Shown here in pieces: positions 7,244 to 16,020 of a stretch of DNA of 64,000 nt. A program made the position numbers and the translations under genes. The notes under the pieces were generated by a model. It made no database searches and was not told the DNA's origin. It saw only the letters and a list, made by a program, of their open reading frames with translations. The number at the start of each line of letters is the position of its first letter. Position 1 is the first letter of the stretch. The stretch spans positions 1 to 64,000 of the forward strand of contig NZ_LXSQ01000012.1 of the NCBI RefSeq assembly GCF_001648475.1, in the 5' to 3' direction. The DNA is from Eikenella halliae. Lineage in GTDB: Bacteria; Pseudomonadota; Gammaproteobacteria; Burkholderiales; Neisseriaceae.

Positions 7244-10096
7244 ATGTGCAAACACAACCACCCACGTCACACCCGCGACAACGACACCATCCGCATCCGC
7301 GGCGCGCGCACGCATAATTTGAAAAACGTCGATTTGGACATTCCGCGTCACAAACTTGTGGTGGTCACGGGTTTGTCGGGCAGCGGCAAATCGTCTCTGG
7401 CGTTTGACACGCTGTATGCCGAAGGGCAGCGGCGTTATGTCGAGAGCCTGTCCGCCTATGCGCGGCAGTTTTTGCAGATGATGGACAAGCCCGATGTCGA
7501 TTTGATCGAAGGCTTATCGCCCGCGATTTCTATCGAGCAGAAATCCACCAGCCACAATCCGCGCTCCACCGTCGGCACGGTTACGGAAATCCATGATTAC
7601 CTGCGCCTTTTGTACGCCCGCGTCGGCACGCCGTATTGTCCCGAACACAATTTGCCGCTGTCGAGCCAGACCGTGTCGCAGATGGTCGATGCCGTGTTGA
7701 AGCTGCCGGAAGACACGCGCGTGATGATTCTTGCACCGGCGGTACGCGAGCGTAAGGGCGAATTTGTTGATTTCTTTGCCGACTTGCAGGCGCAGGGTTT
7801 TGCGCGCGTGCGCGTGGACGGCGAAGTTTATCAACTTGACGAAGTGCCGAAGCTGGAGAAAAACATCAAACACAATATCGACGTGGTCATCGACCGCGTG
7901 AAAGTGAAGGCAGACATCAAGCAGCGGCTGGCGGAAAGTTTTGAAACCGCGCTGCGCCACGGCAACGAGCGCGCGCTGGCAATGGAAATGGACAGCGGCG
8001 AAGAACATTGGTTTTCGGCGCGTTTCGCCTGCCCCGTGTGTTCGTACAGCCTGCCCGAGCTGGAACCGCGCCTTTTTTCGTTCAACAACCCGATGGGTTC
8101 CTGCCCGACTTGCGACGGCTTGGGCAACACCAATTTCTTCGACCCCGAAAAAGTAGTCGCGCATCCCGAATTGTCGTTGGCAACGGGCGCGATTGACGGC
8201 TGGGACAAGCGCAACCAGTTCTATTTCCAAATGATTCAATCGCTGGCGCGGCATTACGGTTTCGATGTGCAGGCTGCTTGGGAAACGCTACCTGAAAAAG
8301 TGAAAAAAGTCGTGCTGCACGGCTCAGGCAAAGAAGTCATTGATTTCACTTATCTATCCGAACGCGGCACCACCTTCAACCGCAGCCACGCCTTCGAAGG
8401 CATCATCCCCAATCTCGAACGCCGCTACCGCGAAACCGACAGCGAAACCGTGCGCGAAAAATTGCGCGAATACCAAAACCACCGTGCCTGCCCGAGCTGC
8501 GGCGGCGCACGTTTGCGCAAAGAAGCGCGCTACGTTTACGTTAGCGGCGAACCCTTGCACGAAGTTTCCGCCTGGCCGCTGACCAAAACCCACCAATTTT
8601 TCGAAACGCTGGATTTGGACGGCAACAAAAAACAAATCGCCGAAAAAATCCTCAAAGAAATCACCGAGCGGCTCGGCTTCCTGATTAACGTCGGGCTGGA
8701 TTACCTGAATTTAAGCCGCTCCGCCGAAACCCTTTCCGGCGGCGAAGCCCAGCGCATCCGCCTCGCCAGCCAAATCGGCAGCGGCCTGACCGGCGTGATG
8801 TACGTTTTGGACGAACCCTCCATCGGCCTGCACCAACGCGACAACGACCGCCTGCTCGCCACCCTCAAACGCCTGCGCGATTTGGGCAACAGCGTGATTG
8901 TGGTCGAACACGACGAAGACGCCATCCGCGAAGCCGATTTCGTCGTCGATATGGGTCCGGGCGCAGGCGAACACGGCGGCAACGTACTGATTGCCGACAC
9001 ACCCGAAAACGTCGCCAAATGCGAAAAATCCATTACCGGACAATACCTCAGCGGCAAAAAATCCATTGCCGTGCCGTCTGAACGCACGCCCGTCAATCCC
9101 GAGCGAATGCTTGTCCTCAAGGGCGCGCGCGGCAACAACCTTAAAAACGTTACCCTCGAACTGCCGCTCGGTTTGATTACCTGCATCACAGGCGTATCCG
9201 GCAGCGGCAAATCCACCCTGATTAACGACACCCTCGCCAAAATCACCGCCCGCGAACTCAACCGCGCCCAAGAAGAACCCGCCCCATACGACGACATCCA
9301 CGGCCTCGAACACCTCGACAAAGTCATCAACGTCGACCAATCCCCCATCGGCCGCACCCCGCGTTCCAACCCCGCCACCTACACCGGCCTGTTCACCCCC
9401 ATCCGCGAACTCTTCGCCGGCGTACCCCTCTCGCGCGAACGCGGCTACAACGTCGGCAGATTCTCCTTCAACGTCAAAGGCGGCCGCTGCGAAGCCTGCC
9501 AAGGCGACGGCGTCATCAAAGTCGAAATGCACTTCCTGCCCGACGTGTACGTCCCCTGCGAAGTCTGCCACGGCAAACGCTACAACCGCGAAACCCTCGA
9601 AATCCAATACAAAGGCAAAAACATCAGCCAAGTCCTCGACATGACCGTCGAAGAAGCCCGCGAATTTTTCGACGCCGTCCCCACCGTATCGCGCAAACTG
9701 CAAACCCTGATGGATGTGGGCCTAGGCTACATCCGCCTCGGCCAATCCGCCACCACCCTCTCCGGCGGCGAAGCCCAGCGCGTCAAACTCGCCTTGGAAC
9801 TCTCCAAACGCGACACCGGTAGAACGCTCTATATCCTCGACGAACCCACCACCGGCCTGCATTTCGCCGACATCGCCCTGCTGCTGGAAGTCATAGGCCG
9901 TCTGAAAGGCAAAGGCAACTCGATAGTGATTATCGAGCATAATCTTGACGTGATTAAAACTGCGGATTGGATTGTGGACTTGGGACCGGAAGGCGGCGAT
10001 GGCGGGGGGAGGATTATTGCGGAAGGTAGCCCCGAGCAGGTGGCGAAGGTGAAGGGGAGTTATACTGGGAAGTATTTGAAGGTGGTTTTAGAATAA
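7244..10096 (+). CDS. uvrA: Excinuclease ABC subunit A
   Basis: 950 residues. DNA damage-recognition ATPase of nucleotide excision repair, working with UvrB and UvrC. Two ABC modules: first Walker A GLSGSGKSSLAFDTLYAEGQ near residue 45 with its signature LSGGEAQRIRLA near 500; second Walker A GVSGSGKSTLI near 650 with LSGGEAQRVKLALEL near 840. Zinc-binding Cys pairs are present (CPVCSYS near 262 with CPTC near 289; CEACQGDG and CEVCHGKR near 750-780). A DUS is read as ETLPEKVKK near residue 350, and an AGGCCGTCTGAA-type DUS lies at 9895-9906. Complete and normal. Confidence 0.98.
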   Translation: MCKHNHPRHTRDNDTIRIRGARTHNLKNVDLDIPRHKLVVVTGLSGSGKSSLAFDTLYAEGQRRYVESLSAYARQFLQMMDKPDVDLIEGLSPAISIEQKSTSHNPRSTVGTVTEIHDYLRLLYARVGTPYCPEHNLPLSSQTVSQMVDAVLKLPEDTRVMILAPAVRERKGEFVDFFADLQAQGFARVRVDGEVYQLDEVPKLEKNIKHNIDVVIDRVKVKADIKQRLAESFETALRHGNERALAMEMDSGEEHWFSARFACPVCSYSLPELEPRLFSFNNPMGSCPTCDGLGNTNFFDPEKVVAHPELSLATGAIDGWDKRNQFYFQMIQSLARHYGFDVQAAWETLPEKVKKVVLHGSGKEVIDFTYLSERGTTFNRSHAFEGIIPNLERRYRETDSETVREKLREYQNHRACPSCGGARLRKEARYVYVSGEPLHEVSAWPLTKTHQFFETLDLDGNKKQIAEKILKEITERLGFLINVGLDYLNLSRSAETLSGGEAQRIRLASQIGSGLTGVMYVLDEPSIGLHQRDNDRLLATLKRLRDLGNSVIVVEHDEDAIREADFVVDMGPGAGEHGGNVLIADTPENVAKCEKSITGQYLSGKKSIAVPSERTPVNPERMLVLKGARGNNLKNVTLELPLGLITCITGVSGSGKSTLINDTLAKITARELNRAQEEPAPYDDIHGLEHLDKVINVDQSPIGRTPRSNPATYTGLFTPIRELFAGVPLSRERGYNVGRFSFNVKGGRCEACQGDGVIKVEMHFLPDVYVPCEVCHGKRYNRETLEIQYKGKNISQVLDMTVEEAREFFDAVPTVSRKLQTLMDVGLGYIRLGQSATTLSGGEAQRVKLALELSKRDTGRTLYILDEPTTGLHFADIALLLEVIGRLKGKGNSIVIIEHNLDVIKTADWIVDLGPEGGDGGGRIIAEGSPEQVAKVKGSYTGKYLKVVLE

Positions 10097-10164
10097 CTCA
10101 AGTTTGCTTAAAAATATGCAAATCTTTCTAGAAGATATCTTTCAATTACCTTGTAAGAATAACC

Positions 10165-11508
10165 ATGACTAATGGAAATATAGAGATGCAAGTTCTGAAA
10201 AAAGAAATTACTGAGCTAAAAAAGAAACTTGATGTGCGATATCCAATTGATGTAGAAGATGGATTATATAAAAAAGAAGATATATTTAAAGTACTCAATG
10301 ATGCATATAATTTGCTAGATACTTTTAAACCTTATTCGGATGATATTGATGTTGCTTTTATGAAAAGTAATGTTCGTCAGAACATTAAGCAAATAACAAG
10401 ACTTTTAGAAAATCAAAAATGGGTTGAGTTTAACAGGCTATTACCAACTATTCGATCTACAATATATCAAACATGGTTATTTATTTCTGTAAATAAGGAT
10501 TTATATATAAATTATATTATATCGATTCATGAGGGGATTTCTGCCTTAGAGAATGAGCGAAGTAAATTAAAAAATGAATTAATTCTTTATAGGGATAAGC
10601 TTAATGAGTTCGTTGAATTGAGCGATCAAATAAAATCAGATAGGGATCAATTCGAGCAACTAAGAAAAGATTTCTTTAATTTAAAACAAAAATTAGAAAG
10701 TAACTACAATGAGTGGGAAGAGAGTTTCTCTTCTATAGAAAGCGATGCAAAAGAGACTGGACAGTTACGTGAACAAATTAAAGATATCCATAATGAGGCA
10801 AACCAGATAGTAGGGAGTTTGCGAACGAATGACACAAAAGTTATTTCAATATTACAATCATCTGAAAGACTGGATGCCAAATCAAAATTAACAGATGATC
10901 GAATTAATGAATCCTATAATGAATTAGAAAAGCTAAAAGAAAAATTTCATAAGCAGCGACAGGATATTCAGAATATAGTGGAAGATGCCAACAGAGCAAG
11001 TATGGCAGGTTCTTTTAAGACTAAGGTTGATGAATTAGAAAAACCTTTAAAAAGCTCTCAATATATAACCTATGGAGCTTTAATAATTACAGCAGCTATA
11101 TCGGCATGGTTATTGTTTGAAAGTGGATTTAGTGATCAAAGAAATTTTGATTTAACTTCTTTTTTAGTAAAATTGCCAGTAGTAATACCGTTCGTATTTA
11201 TTGCTTGGTTAAGCAATAAAAGAAATGCTTATTTATTTAGACTACGTGAGGATTATGCTTATAAATATGCTTCTGCAATGGCATTTGAGGGGTATAAGAA
11301 GCAGGTACAGGAGTATAATCAAGATATGTTGGAGCAACTATTAAAAATTGCTCTAGATAATTTGGGAGAAAAACCGCACAAAGTTTTTGATAAGGAAATA
11401 AAAGCTAGTCCTGTTGATGATACGGTTTCTCATATGAAGGATTTAGCAAAAATTGCAAAAGATGGTATTAATGATATTATTAATCCTATCAATAATAAAA
11501 AAGAATAA
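10165..11508 (+). CDS. Coiled-coil protein with two membrane segments, unknown function
   Basis: 447 residues, not recognised. An N-terminal helical region (1-130) is followed by a long coiled coil (about 130-295, rich in Glu, Lys and Leu), two membrane segments (about 303-319, YGALIITAAISAWLLF, and 338-356, LVKLPVVIPFVFIAWL), and a C-terminal helical region starting RLREDYAYKYASAMAFEGYK. The coil and C-terminus would lie on the same side of the membrane if both segments cross it. The gene is strikingly A+T-rich beside uvrA and uses AT-ending codons, a sign of recent acquisition. Such architecture recurs among phage-defence effectors and membrane-stress proteins, but no enzymatic or sensor domain is visible. 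It sits alone, 68 bp after uvrA. Confidence 0.8.
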   Translation: MTNGNIEMQVLKKEITELKKKLDVRYPIDVEDGLYKKEDIFKVLNDAYNLLDTFKPYSDDIDVAFMKSNVRQNIKQITRLLENQKWVEFNRLLPTIRSTIYQTWLFISVNKDLYINYIISIHEGISALENERSKLKNELILYRDKLNEFVELSDQIKSDRDQFEQLRKDFFNLKQKLESNYNEWEESFSSIESDAKETGQLREQIKDIHNEANQIVGSLRTNDTKVISILQSSERLDAKSKLTDDRINESYNELEKLKEKFHKQRQDIQNIVEDANRASMAGSFKTKVDELEKPLKSSQYITYGALIITAAISAWLLFESGFSDQRNFDLTSFLVKLPVVIPFVFIAWLSNKRNAYLFRLREDYAYKYASAMAFEGYKKQVQEYNQDMLEQLLKIALDNLGEKPHKVFDKEIKASPVDDTVSHMKDLAKIAKDGINDIINPINNKKE

Positions 11509-11552
11509 CAGATGCAGCTTGGATCAAGAAAAAACCGTTGCGTTTTTCCAAT

Positions 11553-11613
11553 AAAAGGCTACCTGAGACATACCCAGTGCAATAAAGCCGGAATATTTCT
11601 CAAGTAGCCTTTT
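11553..11613. terminator. Degenerate DUS-pair terminator between convergent genes
   Basis: AAAAGGCTACCTGAGA at the left and TCTCAAGTAGCCTTTTT at the right can pair over about 15 bp. Both arms differ from the DUS consensus; the GAGA/TCTC change is compensated in the stem, which suggests selection for the hairpin rather than for uptake. Confidence 0.6.
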
Positions 11614-11652
11614 TCTTAGTGCAGCCGCAGTTTCAAAAATCAGAAACCGCCG

Positions 11653-12681
11653 TTATCCGCCAAACAACGCCACCTTGCCTTCCGCGCCGGAAACATCCAG
11701 CACTTCGATTCCTTCCCCGTCCAGCACCGCCTGCGTCAGCATGGCCACGCCGCCGGAAGGGCCGATTTCCAAAATCCGTTGCACGCCCAGCGCGGCCATG
11801 CTACGGCATTCGGCCACCCAGTCCACCGGATCCATCAGGATATTGTGCGCGATGCCGCGCGCCTGTTCTGCGTCCAAACCGCAGGCGGCCGCCCATTCGA
11901 CCACTTGAGCTACGGCGGGCAGCATGGCGGGGTGGTGGAAGCCGACTTCCACATCAAGCCGCCACAGCAGGTTTTCGGGCGTTTGGCTGTTGGCGTCTTT
12001 AACCGTGTCCGACAATACGCCGCACACGCGCGCCACCGATTCGGGCTTGCCGCTGACGACAAAACCGTCCGCGCTGTTTTGCAAGCCGATACACGGGCGC
12101 TCGGCCGAATCTGCGGGGAACAGTTCATCAATCACGGCGGCAATCTGCCCACGGCTCACGCCCTGCACCATTACCATCGGATGCAGGCCGTTGTGCAAAT
12201 GCATGCCCGTTGCGCGCCCTTGCAGCGTGGCCGCCGCACCAATCAATTCGGCCAAAGCCAGCAGTTTAGCGGCATGCTGCGGCTCGCGTATCAGATAACG
12301 CCCGAGTATGCCCTGCGAATGCCCGATAACGCCCGCCGCCTTGCCGCTGTTCAGCCCGCGCGCTTCCAACGTGTGCAGATTGGCGATTTGCGAAAGGAAA
12401 ATGCCGGGCGCGCTCACGGCGGCACGCACCAAATCGATGCCGTCCGCACCGTTTTCCGCCCATTTTATCGGCTCAAAACCTTGCGGGCGGGCGGCGGCAA
12501 TCTGCCCCGCAACAGGCGCCAGAATTCGGGCGGCTTCGATGGCCACTTCATTTGCCCTGTCCCGTGCCCCGTCGGCCAAAGCCTCGCGCAGGCTGCTTAT
12601 CCAATCGAAGCCCTGCCCGGAAAAGCAGAGGGCAAACGGTTCGTTATGCAGTTGTTCAAGCAGGCGGTTTTGTGTAGCCAT
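11653..12681 (-). CDS. Stand-alone acyltransferase domain of the type-I fatty acid synthase kind
   Basis: 342 residues. FALCFSGQGFDWISSL near residue 16 is the oxyanion-loop motif, GVIGHSQGIL (Ser122) the nucleophile elbow, VEVGFHHPAML (His249) the catalytic His, and EIGPSGGVAMLTQAVL the C-terminal motif. The W after SGQGxx, GHSQG instead of FabD's GHSLGE, and the closing GPxxxxxxLT element fit the acetyl/malonyl transferase domain of large multidomain FAS (yeast beta subunit, mycobacterial FAS-I) better than FabD. The gene ends here: no KS, KR, ER or DH domain follows. It may be a surviving piece of a larger gene or a discrete transferase. Ribosome site GGGAG at a normal distance from ATG 12681. 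Convergent with the coiled-coil gene. The family call is from remembered motifs. Confidence 0.7.
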   Translation of the reverse strand: MATQNRLLEQLHNEPFALCFSGQGFDWISSLREALADGARDRANEVAIEAARILAPVAGQIAAARPQGFEPIKWAENGADGIDLVRAAVSAPGIFLSQIANLHTLEARGLNSGKAAGVIGHSQGILGRYLIREPQHAAKLLALAELIGAAATLQGRATGMHLHNGLHPMVMVQGVSRGQIAAVIDELFPADSAERPCIGLQNSADGFVVSGKPESVARVCGVLSDTVKDANSQTPENLLWRLDVEVGFHHPAMLPAVAQVVEWAAACGLDAEQARGIAHNILMDPVDWVAECRSMAALGVQRILEIGPSGGVAMLTQAVLDGEGIEVLDVSGAEGKVALFGG

Positions 12682-13043
12682 GATGTTGCTCCCTTAAGTG
12701 ATGGATTTCAGACGGCCTATGCCGTCCGCAAGATGCCAATCAATACTGGCGGATAAACTGCTTACTCTAACTATACGGGCTGTGGCCGGGTCGGGTGCTG
12801 TGTTAGGTCAAACATCGGGCTGTTTGTAGAGAGAAAGGATAGGATGCGGGGAAGGCTACCTGAAACCATGTCTTGGCATGGCTAAGGTGAAGTTTCTGTG
12901 TAGCTTGGGTTCTGCCAAGCAATAAACCCTCTCCGTTGAAACGGTACTTTCAGGTAGCCTCTGCCATACTAAAAGGCTACCTGAAAACTGCTAAATACAG
13001 TTTCAGGTAGCCTTTTCTATTCAGTGTTTAAGCTGCCGAACGC
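12682..13043. other. Gene-free stretch with DUS only
   Basis: Holds an AGGCCGTCTGAA-type DUS (12707-12718), Eikenella-type DUS at about 12854 and 12950, and the DUS hairpin 12971-13016. No reading frame with a ribosome site was found. Confidence 0.5.
12971..13016 (-). terminator. DUS-pair terminator of lpdA
   Basis: AAAAGGCTACCTGAAAACTG and CAGTTTCAGGTAGCCTTTT pair over 18-19 bp with one bulged A and a 7-bp loop, 27 bp after the lpdA stop. Confidence 0.75.
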
Positions 13044-14852
13044 TTATTTCTTCTTGCGCTGCGGCGGCAAATCGGTGCAAGTGCCGTTGGCCACTTCTGC
13101 CGCCATGCCGATGCTTTCGCCCAAGGTGGGGTGCGGGTGGATGGTTTTGCCGATGTCGGTTGCATCGCAGCCCATTTCGATGGCCAGGCAGATTTCGCCG
13201 ATCATGTCGCCCGCGTGGGTGCCGACGATGCTGCCGCCGATAATCAGGCCGCTTTCGGCATCGAAAATCAGCTTGGTGAAACCTTCGTCGCGGCCATTGG
13301 CAATGGCACGGCCGCTGGCAGCCCACGGGAATACGGCTTTGGTGATTTTGATGCCGTCGCGTTTGGCGATTTCTTCGGTAACACCCACCCAAGCCACTTC
13401 AGGGTCGGTGTAGGCCACGCCCGGAATCACGCGCGCGTCGAAGTAGGCTTTGTGGCCGGCGCAGTTTTCCGCTGCCACATGGCCTTCGTGCACGGCTTTG
13501 TGCGCCAGCATGGGTTGGCCGACCACGTCGCCGATGGCGTAGATGTGCGGCACGTTGGTGCGCATTTGTTTGTCCACTTCGATGAAGCCGCGTTCGGTAA
13601 CGGCCACGCCGGCTTTTTCGGCGGAGCAGAGTTTGCCGTTCGGCGCACGACCGGCAGCCACCAGCACCAAGTCGTAGCGTTGCGGCTCTTTCGGCGCTTT
13701 TTCGCCTTCAAAGGTTACATAAATGCCGTCTGCTTTGGCTTCCACGGCCACGGTTTTGGTGTTGGTCATGATGTTGTCGAAGCGGTGGGCGTTCATTTTC
13801 TCCCACACTTTCACCAAGTCGCGGTCGGCACCCTGCATCAGGCCGTCCATCATTTCCACTACGTCCAAGCGTGCGCCCAGTGTGCTGTACACGGTGCCCA
13901 TTTCCAGGCCGATGATGCCGCCGCCGATGACCAGCATTTTTTCCGGCAGTTTGCCGCCGTTTTGGCGCAGTTCCAGCGCGCCGGTGCTGTCCACAATGCG
14001 TGGGTCTTCAGGAATGAAGGGCAGTTTCACCACGCGGCTGCCCACGGCGATGATACAGTTTTTGAAGGCAACGGTTTTTTTCGCGCCGGTTTCTTTGGCT
14101 TGTTCGTATTGGGCGGATTCGGTGAGCGACACTTCGATGTGGTTTGCGCCCACGAATTGGCCGTTACCTTGGATGATGTCCACTTTGCGGGCTTTGGCCA
14201 TACCTGCCAGGCCGCCGGTGAGTTTGGCGATGACTTTTTCTTTGTAGCCGCGCAGTTCATCCACGTTGATTTCGGGTTCGCCGAATTTGATGCCGTTTTT
14301 CACCAAGTGTTTCACTTCGTCAATTACGGCAGCGTTGTGCAGCAGCGCTTTGGACGGGATGCAGCCCACGTTCAGACACACGCCGCCCAAGGTGCTGTAT
14401 TGCTCGATGATGGCGGTTTTCAAGCCTTCGTCGGCTGCGGCAAAGGCAGCGGAATAGCCGCCGGGGCCACCGCCCAATACCACCACGTCGTATTCGGCAT
14501 CGGCAGAACCGGCAAATTGTGCCGCCTGAGGTGCGGGCGCAGCGGCTTTGGGGGCTTCTTGGGCTGGGGCGGGCGCTGCGGCGGCTTTCGGCGCTTCGGC
14601 AGCGGCAGACGCACCGGCGGCTTCGATGACGGCAATCACGCCGCCTTCGGAAATCTTGTCGCCCACTTTCACTTTCACTTCTTTCACCACGCCTGCGGCT
14701 TCGGCAGGAACGTCCATGGTGGCTTTGTCGGTTTCCAATGTAATCAGCGTGTCGTCGATGGCGATGGTGTCGCCTGCTTTGATTTCTACGGCGATGATGT
14801 CCACGTTTTCGTGGCCGCCGATGTCGGGGACTTTCAATTCGATCAAACTCAT
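13044..14852 (-). CDS. lpdA: Dihydrolipoamide dehydrogenase with N-terminal lipoyl domain (P64k type)
   Basis: 602 residues. E3 of the pyruvate dehydrogenase complex: reoxidises dihydrolipoyl groups with NAD+. Domains in order: lipoyl domain 1-80 with ETDKATMDVP (lipoylated Lys43), an Ala/Pro-rich linker 82-116, FAD fold VVVLGGGPGGYSAAF near 123, redox disulphide GGVCLNVGCIPSK (Cys159, Cys164), NAD fold VIGGGIIGLEMGTVY, and the dimerisation domain with the His-Pro IHPHPTLGES near residue 575. The lipoyl extension is typical of Neisseria E3. The E1 and E2 genes that usually precede it in Neisseria are not in the window; upstream is divergent pssA. Ribosome site AAAGG before ATG 14852. Confidence 0.97.
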   Translation of the reverse strand: MSLIELKVPDIGGHENVDIIAVEIKAGDTIAIDDTLITLETDKATMDVPAEAAGVVKEVKVKVGDKISEGGVIAVIEAAGASAAAEAPKAAAAPAPAQEAPKAAAPAPQAAQFAGSADAEYDVVVLGGGPGGYSAAFAAADEGLKTAIIEQYSTLGGVCLNVGCIPSKALLHNAAVIDEVKHLVKNGIKFGEPEINVDELRGYKEKVIAKLTGGLAGMAKARKVDIIQGNGQFVGANHIEVSLTESAQYEQAKETGAKKTVAFKNCIIAVGSRVVKLPFIPEDPRIVDSTGALELRQNGGKLPEKMLVIGGGIIGLEMGTVYSTLGARLDVVEMMDGLMQGADRDLVKVWEKMNAHRFDNIMTNTKTVAVEAKADGIYVTFEGEKAPKEPQRYDLVLVAAGRAPNGKLCSAEKAGVAVTERGFIEVDKQMRTNVPHIYAIGDVVGQPMLAHKAVHEGHVAAENCAGHKAYFDARVIPGVAYTDPEVAWVGVTEEIAKRDGIKITKAVFPWAASGRAIANGRDEGFTKLIFDAESGLIIGGSIVGTHAGDMIGEICLAIEMGCDATDIGKTIHPHPTLGESIGMAAEVANGTCTDLPPQRKKK

Positions 14853-15076
14853 TGCGTTGTGCCTTTCTTGAGTATTAAATTAATTAACAAAGGGCTACCT
14901 GAAAAATGAAACGCCGCGATGCGGCCAAGTTTTCGGTATCCAGCCCGATTAATTGCTCAACGAGGCGAATTATAACGCACTTCTCCGCTTTCCCTGCAGC
15001 TTTATCAACGCAGGTTTTGCTGCTGCGGGCGCGGCGATGGCCGGATGGGTATATAATAGGCTATTGATTATCGAGT

Positions 15077-15092
15077 TTTCAGGTAGCCTCAA
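15077..15092 (+). promoter_or_regulatory. DUS doubling as ribosome site of pssA
   Basis: The reverse DUS TTTTCAGGTAGCCT ends 4 bp before ATG 15093. Its AGGT (15081-15084) lies 8 bp from the start codon, the right distance for a Shine-Dalgarno, and no other candidate exists. The role is inferred from position. Confidence 0.5.
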
Positions 15093-15881
15093 ATGACCCA
15101 GCCACGCCCCTCCGCACAGCCCGCCAGCCGCCGCGAAGCCTTCCGCCAAAACAGCATTTACCTGCTGCCCAATGCGTTTACGCTGGCGGCCTTGTTTTGC
15201 GCGTTTTTCGCCATCACCCAATCCATGCACGGCCGCTACGATACGGCGGCGGTGGCGGTGTTTGTGTCGATGCTGCTCGACGGCATGGACGGCCGCGTGG
15301 CGCGTTGGACCAACAGCCAGAGCGCATTCGGCGAACAGCTCGACAGCCTGGCCGACATGGTAAGCTTCGGCGTGGCGCCGGCGCTGATTGCCTATAAGTG
15401 GCAGCTTTTCGAGTTCGGGCGCATCGGCTATTCAGTGGCCTTCATTTATTGCGCCTGCGCGGCTTTGCGCCTGGCCTTGTTCAACACCTTAATCGGCAAG
15501 GTGGACAAACGCTGGTTTATCGGCATCCCGAGCCCGACGGCAGCTGCCTTGGTAATCGGGCTGGTGTGGATGGATCACAGCTTGGGCAGCCTGCCGCTGG
15601 CGCGCTGGTGGTGCTTGATCATCACGCTGTTTGCCGGGCTTTCGATGGTGGCACAGGTGCGGTTTTGGAGCTTTAAGGAAATCAACGTGCGGCGCAAGGT
15701 GCCGTTTTTCGGGCTGCTCTTGGCGGTAATCGGTTTTTTGGTGATTACTTGGGAGCCGTCGCTGGTGCTGTTCCTGCTGTTTCTGGCCTACAGCCTGTCG
15801 GGCTATGTGATGTGGTTTTGGCAGCGCGGGCGCAGGCAAAAGGCGCCACAGAAGCCGGACGGTGGGCAAGAGGCTACCTGA
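15093..15881 (+). CDS. pssA: CDP-diacylglycerol-serine O-phosphatidyltransferase
   Basis: 262 residues, integral membrane. Makes phosphatidylserine from CDP-diacylglycerol and serine, the first step to phosphatidylethanolamine. The CDP-alcohol phosphotransferase signature is complete: LLDGMDGRVARWTNSQSAFGEQLDSLADMVSFG (D-G-x2-A-R-x8-G-x3-D-x3-D) near residue 65. About six to eight membrane segments follow the basic N-terminus. The C-terminal codons GAG GCT ACC TGA are a DUS, so the uptake sequence supplies the last residues EAT and the stop. A second DUS overlaps the ribosome site. Divergent from lpdA; the TSUP gene follows after 139 bp. Confidence 0.95.
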   Translation: MTQPRPSAQPASRREAFRQNSIYLLPNAFTLAALFCAFFAITQSMHGRYDTAAVAVFVSMLLDGMDGRVARWTNSQSAFGEQLDSLADMVSFGVAPALIAYKWQLFEFGRIGYSVAFIYCACAALRLALFNTLIGKVDKRWFIGIPSPTAAALVIGLVWMDHSLGSLPLARWWCLIITLFAGLSMVAQVRFWSFKEINVRRKVPFFGLLLAVIGFLVITWEPSLVLFLLFLAYSLSGYVMWFWQRGRRQKAPQKPDGGQEAT

Positions 15882-16020
15882 AAACGGCCACAGCCTGAAT
15901 TGTGGATGGCAAACGCCAAGCCGGTTTGGCCTGAACGGCTAAAGGCTACCTGAAAATTCAAAAATGAAATGCCGCTGCCGATTTGCTTTCCGGCAGCAGT
16001 TTTATAGTGGAGGCAAAGCA

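Noticed and set aside
11653..12681. FabD assignment of the acyltransferase
   Set aside because: GHSQG and the SGQGxxW opening differ from FabD's GHSLGE and FPGQG; kept only as an alternative.
13131..14909. 592-codon frame opposite lpdA
   Set aside because: Shadow of a G+C-rich gene; repetitive Gly/Phe/His composition.
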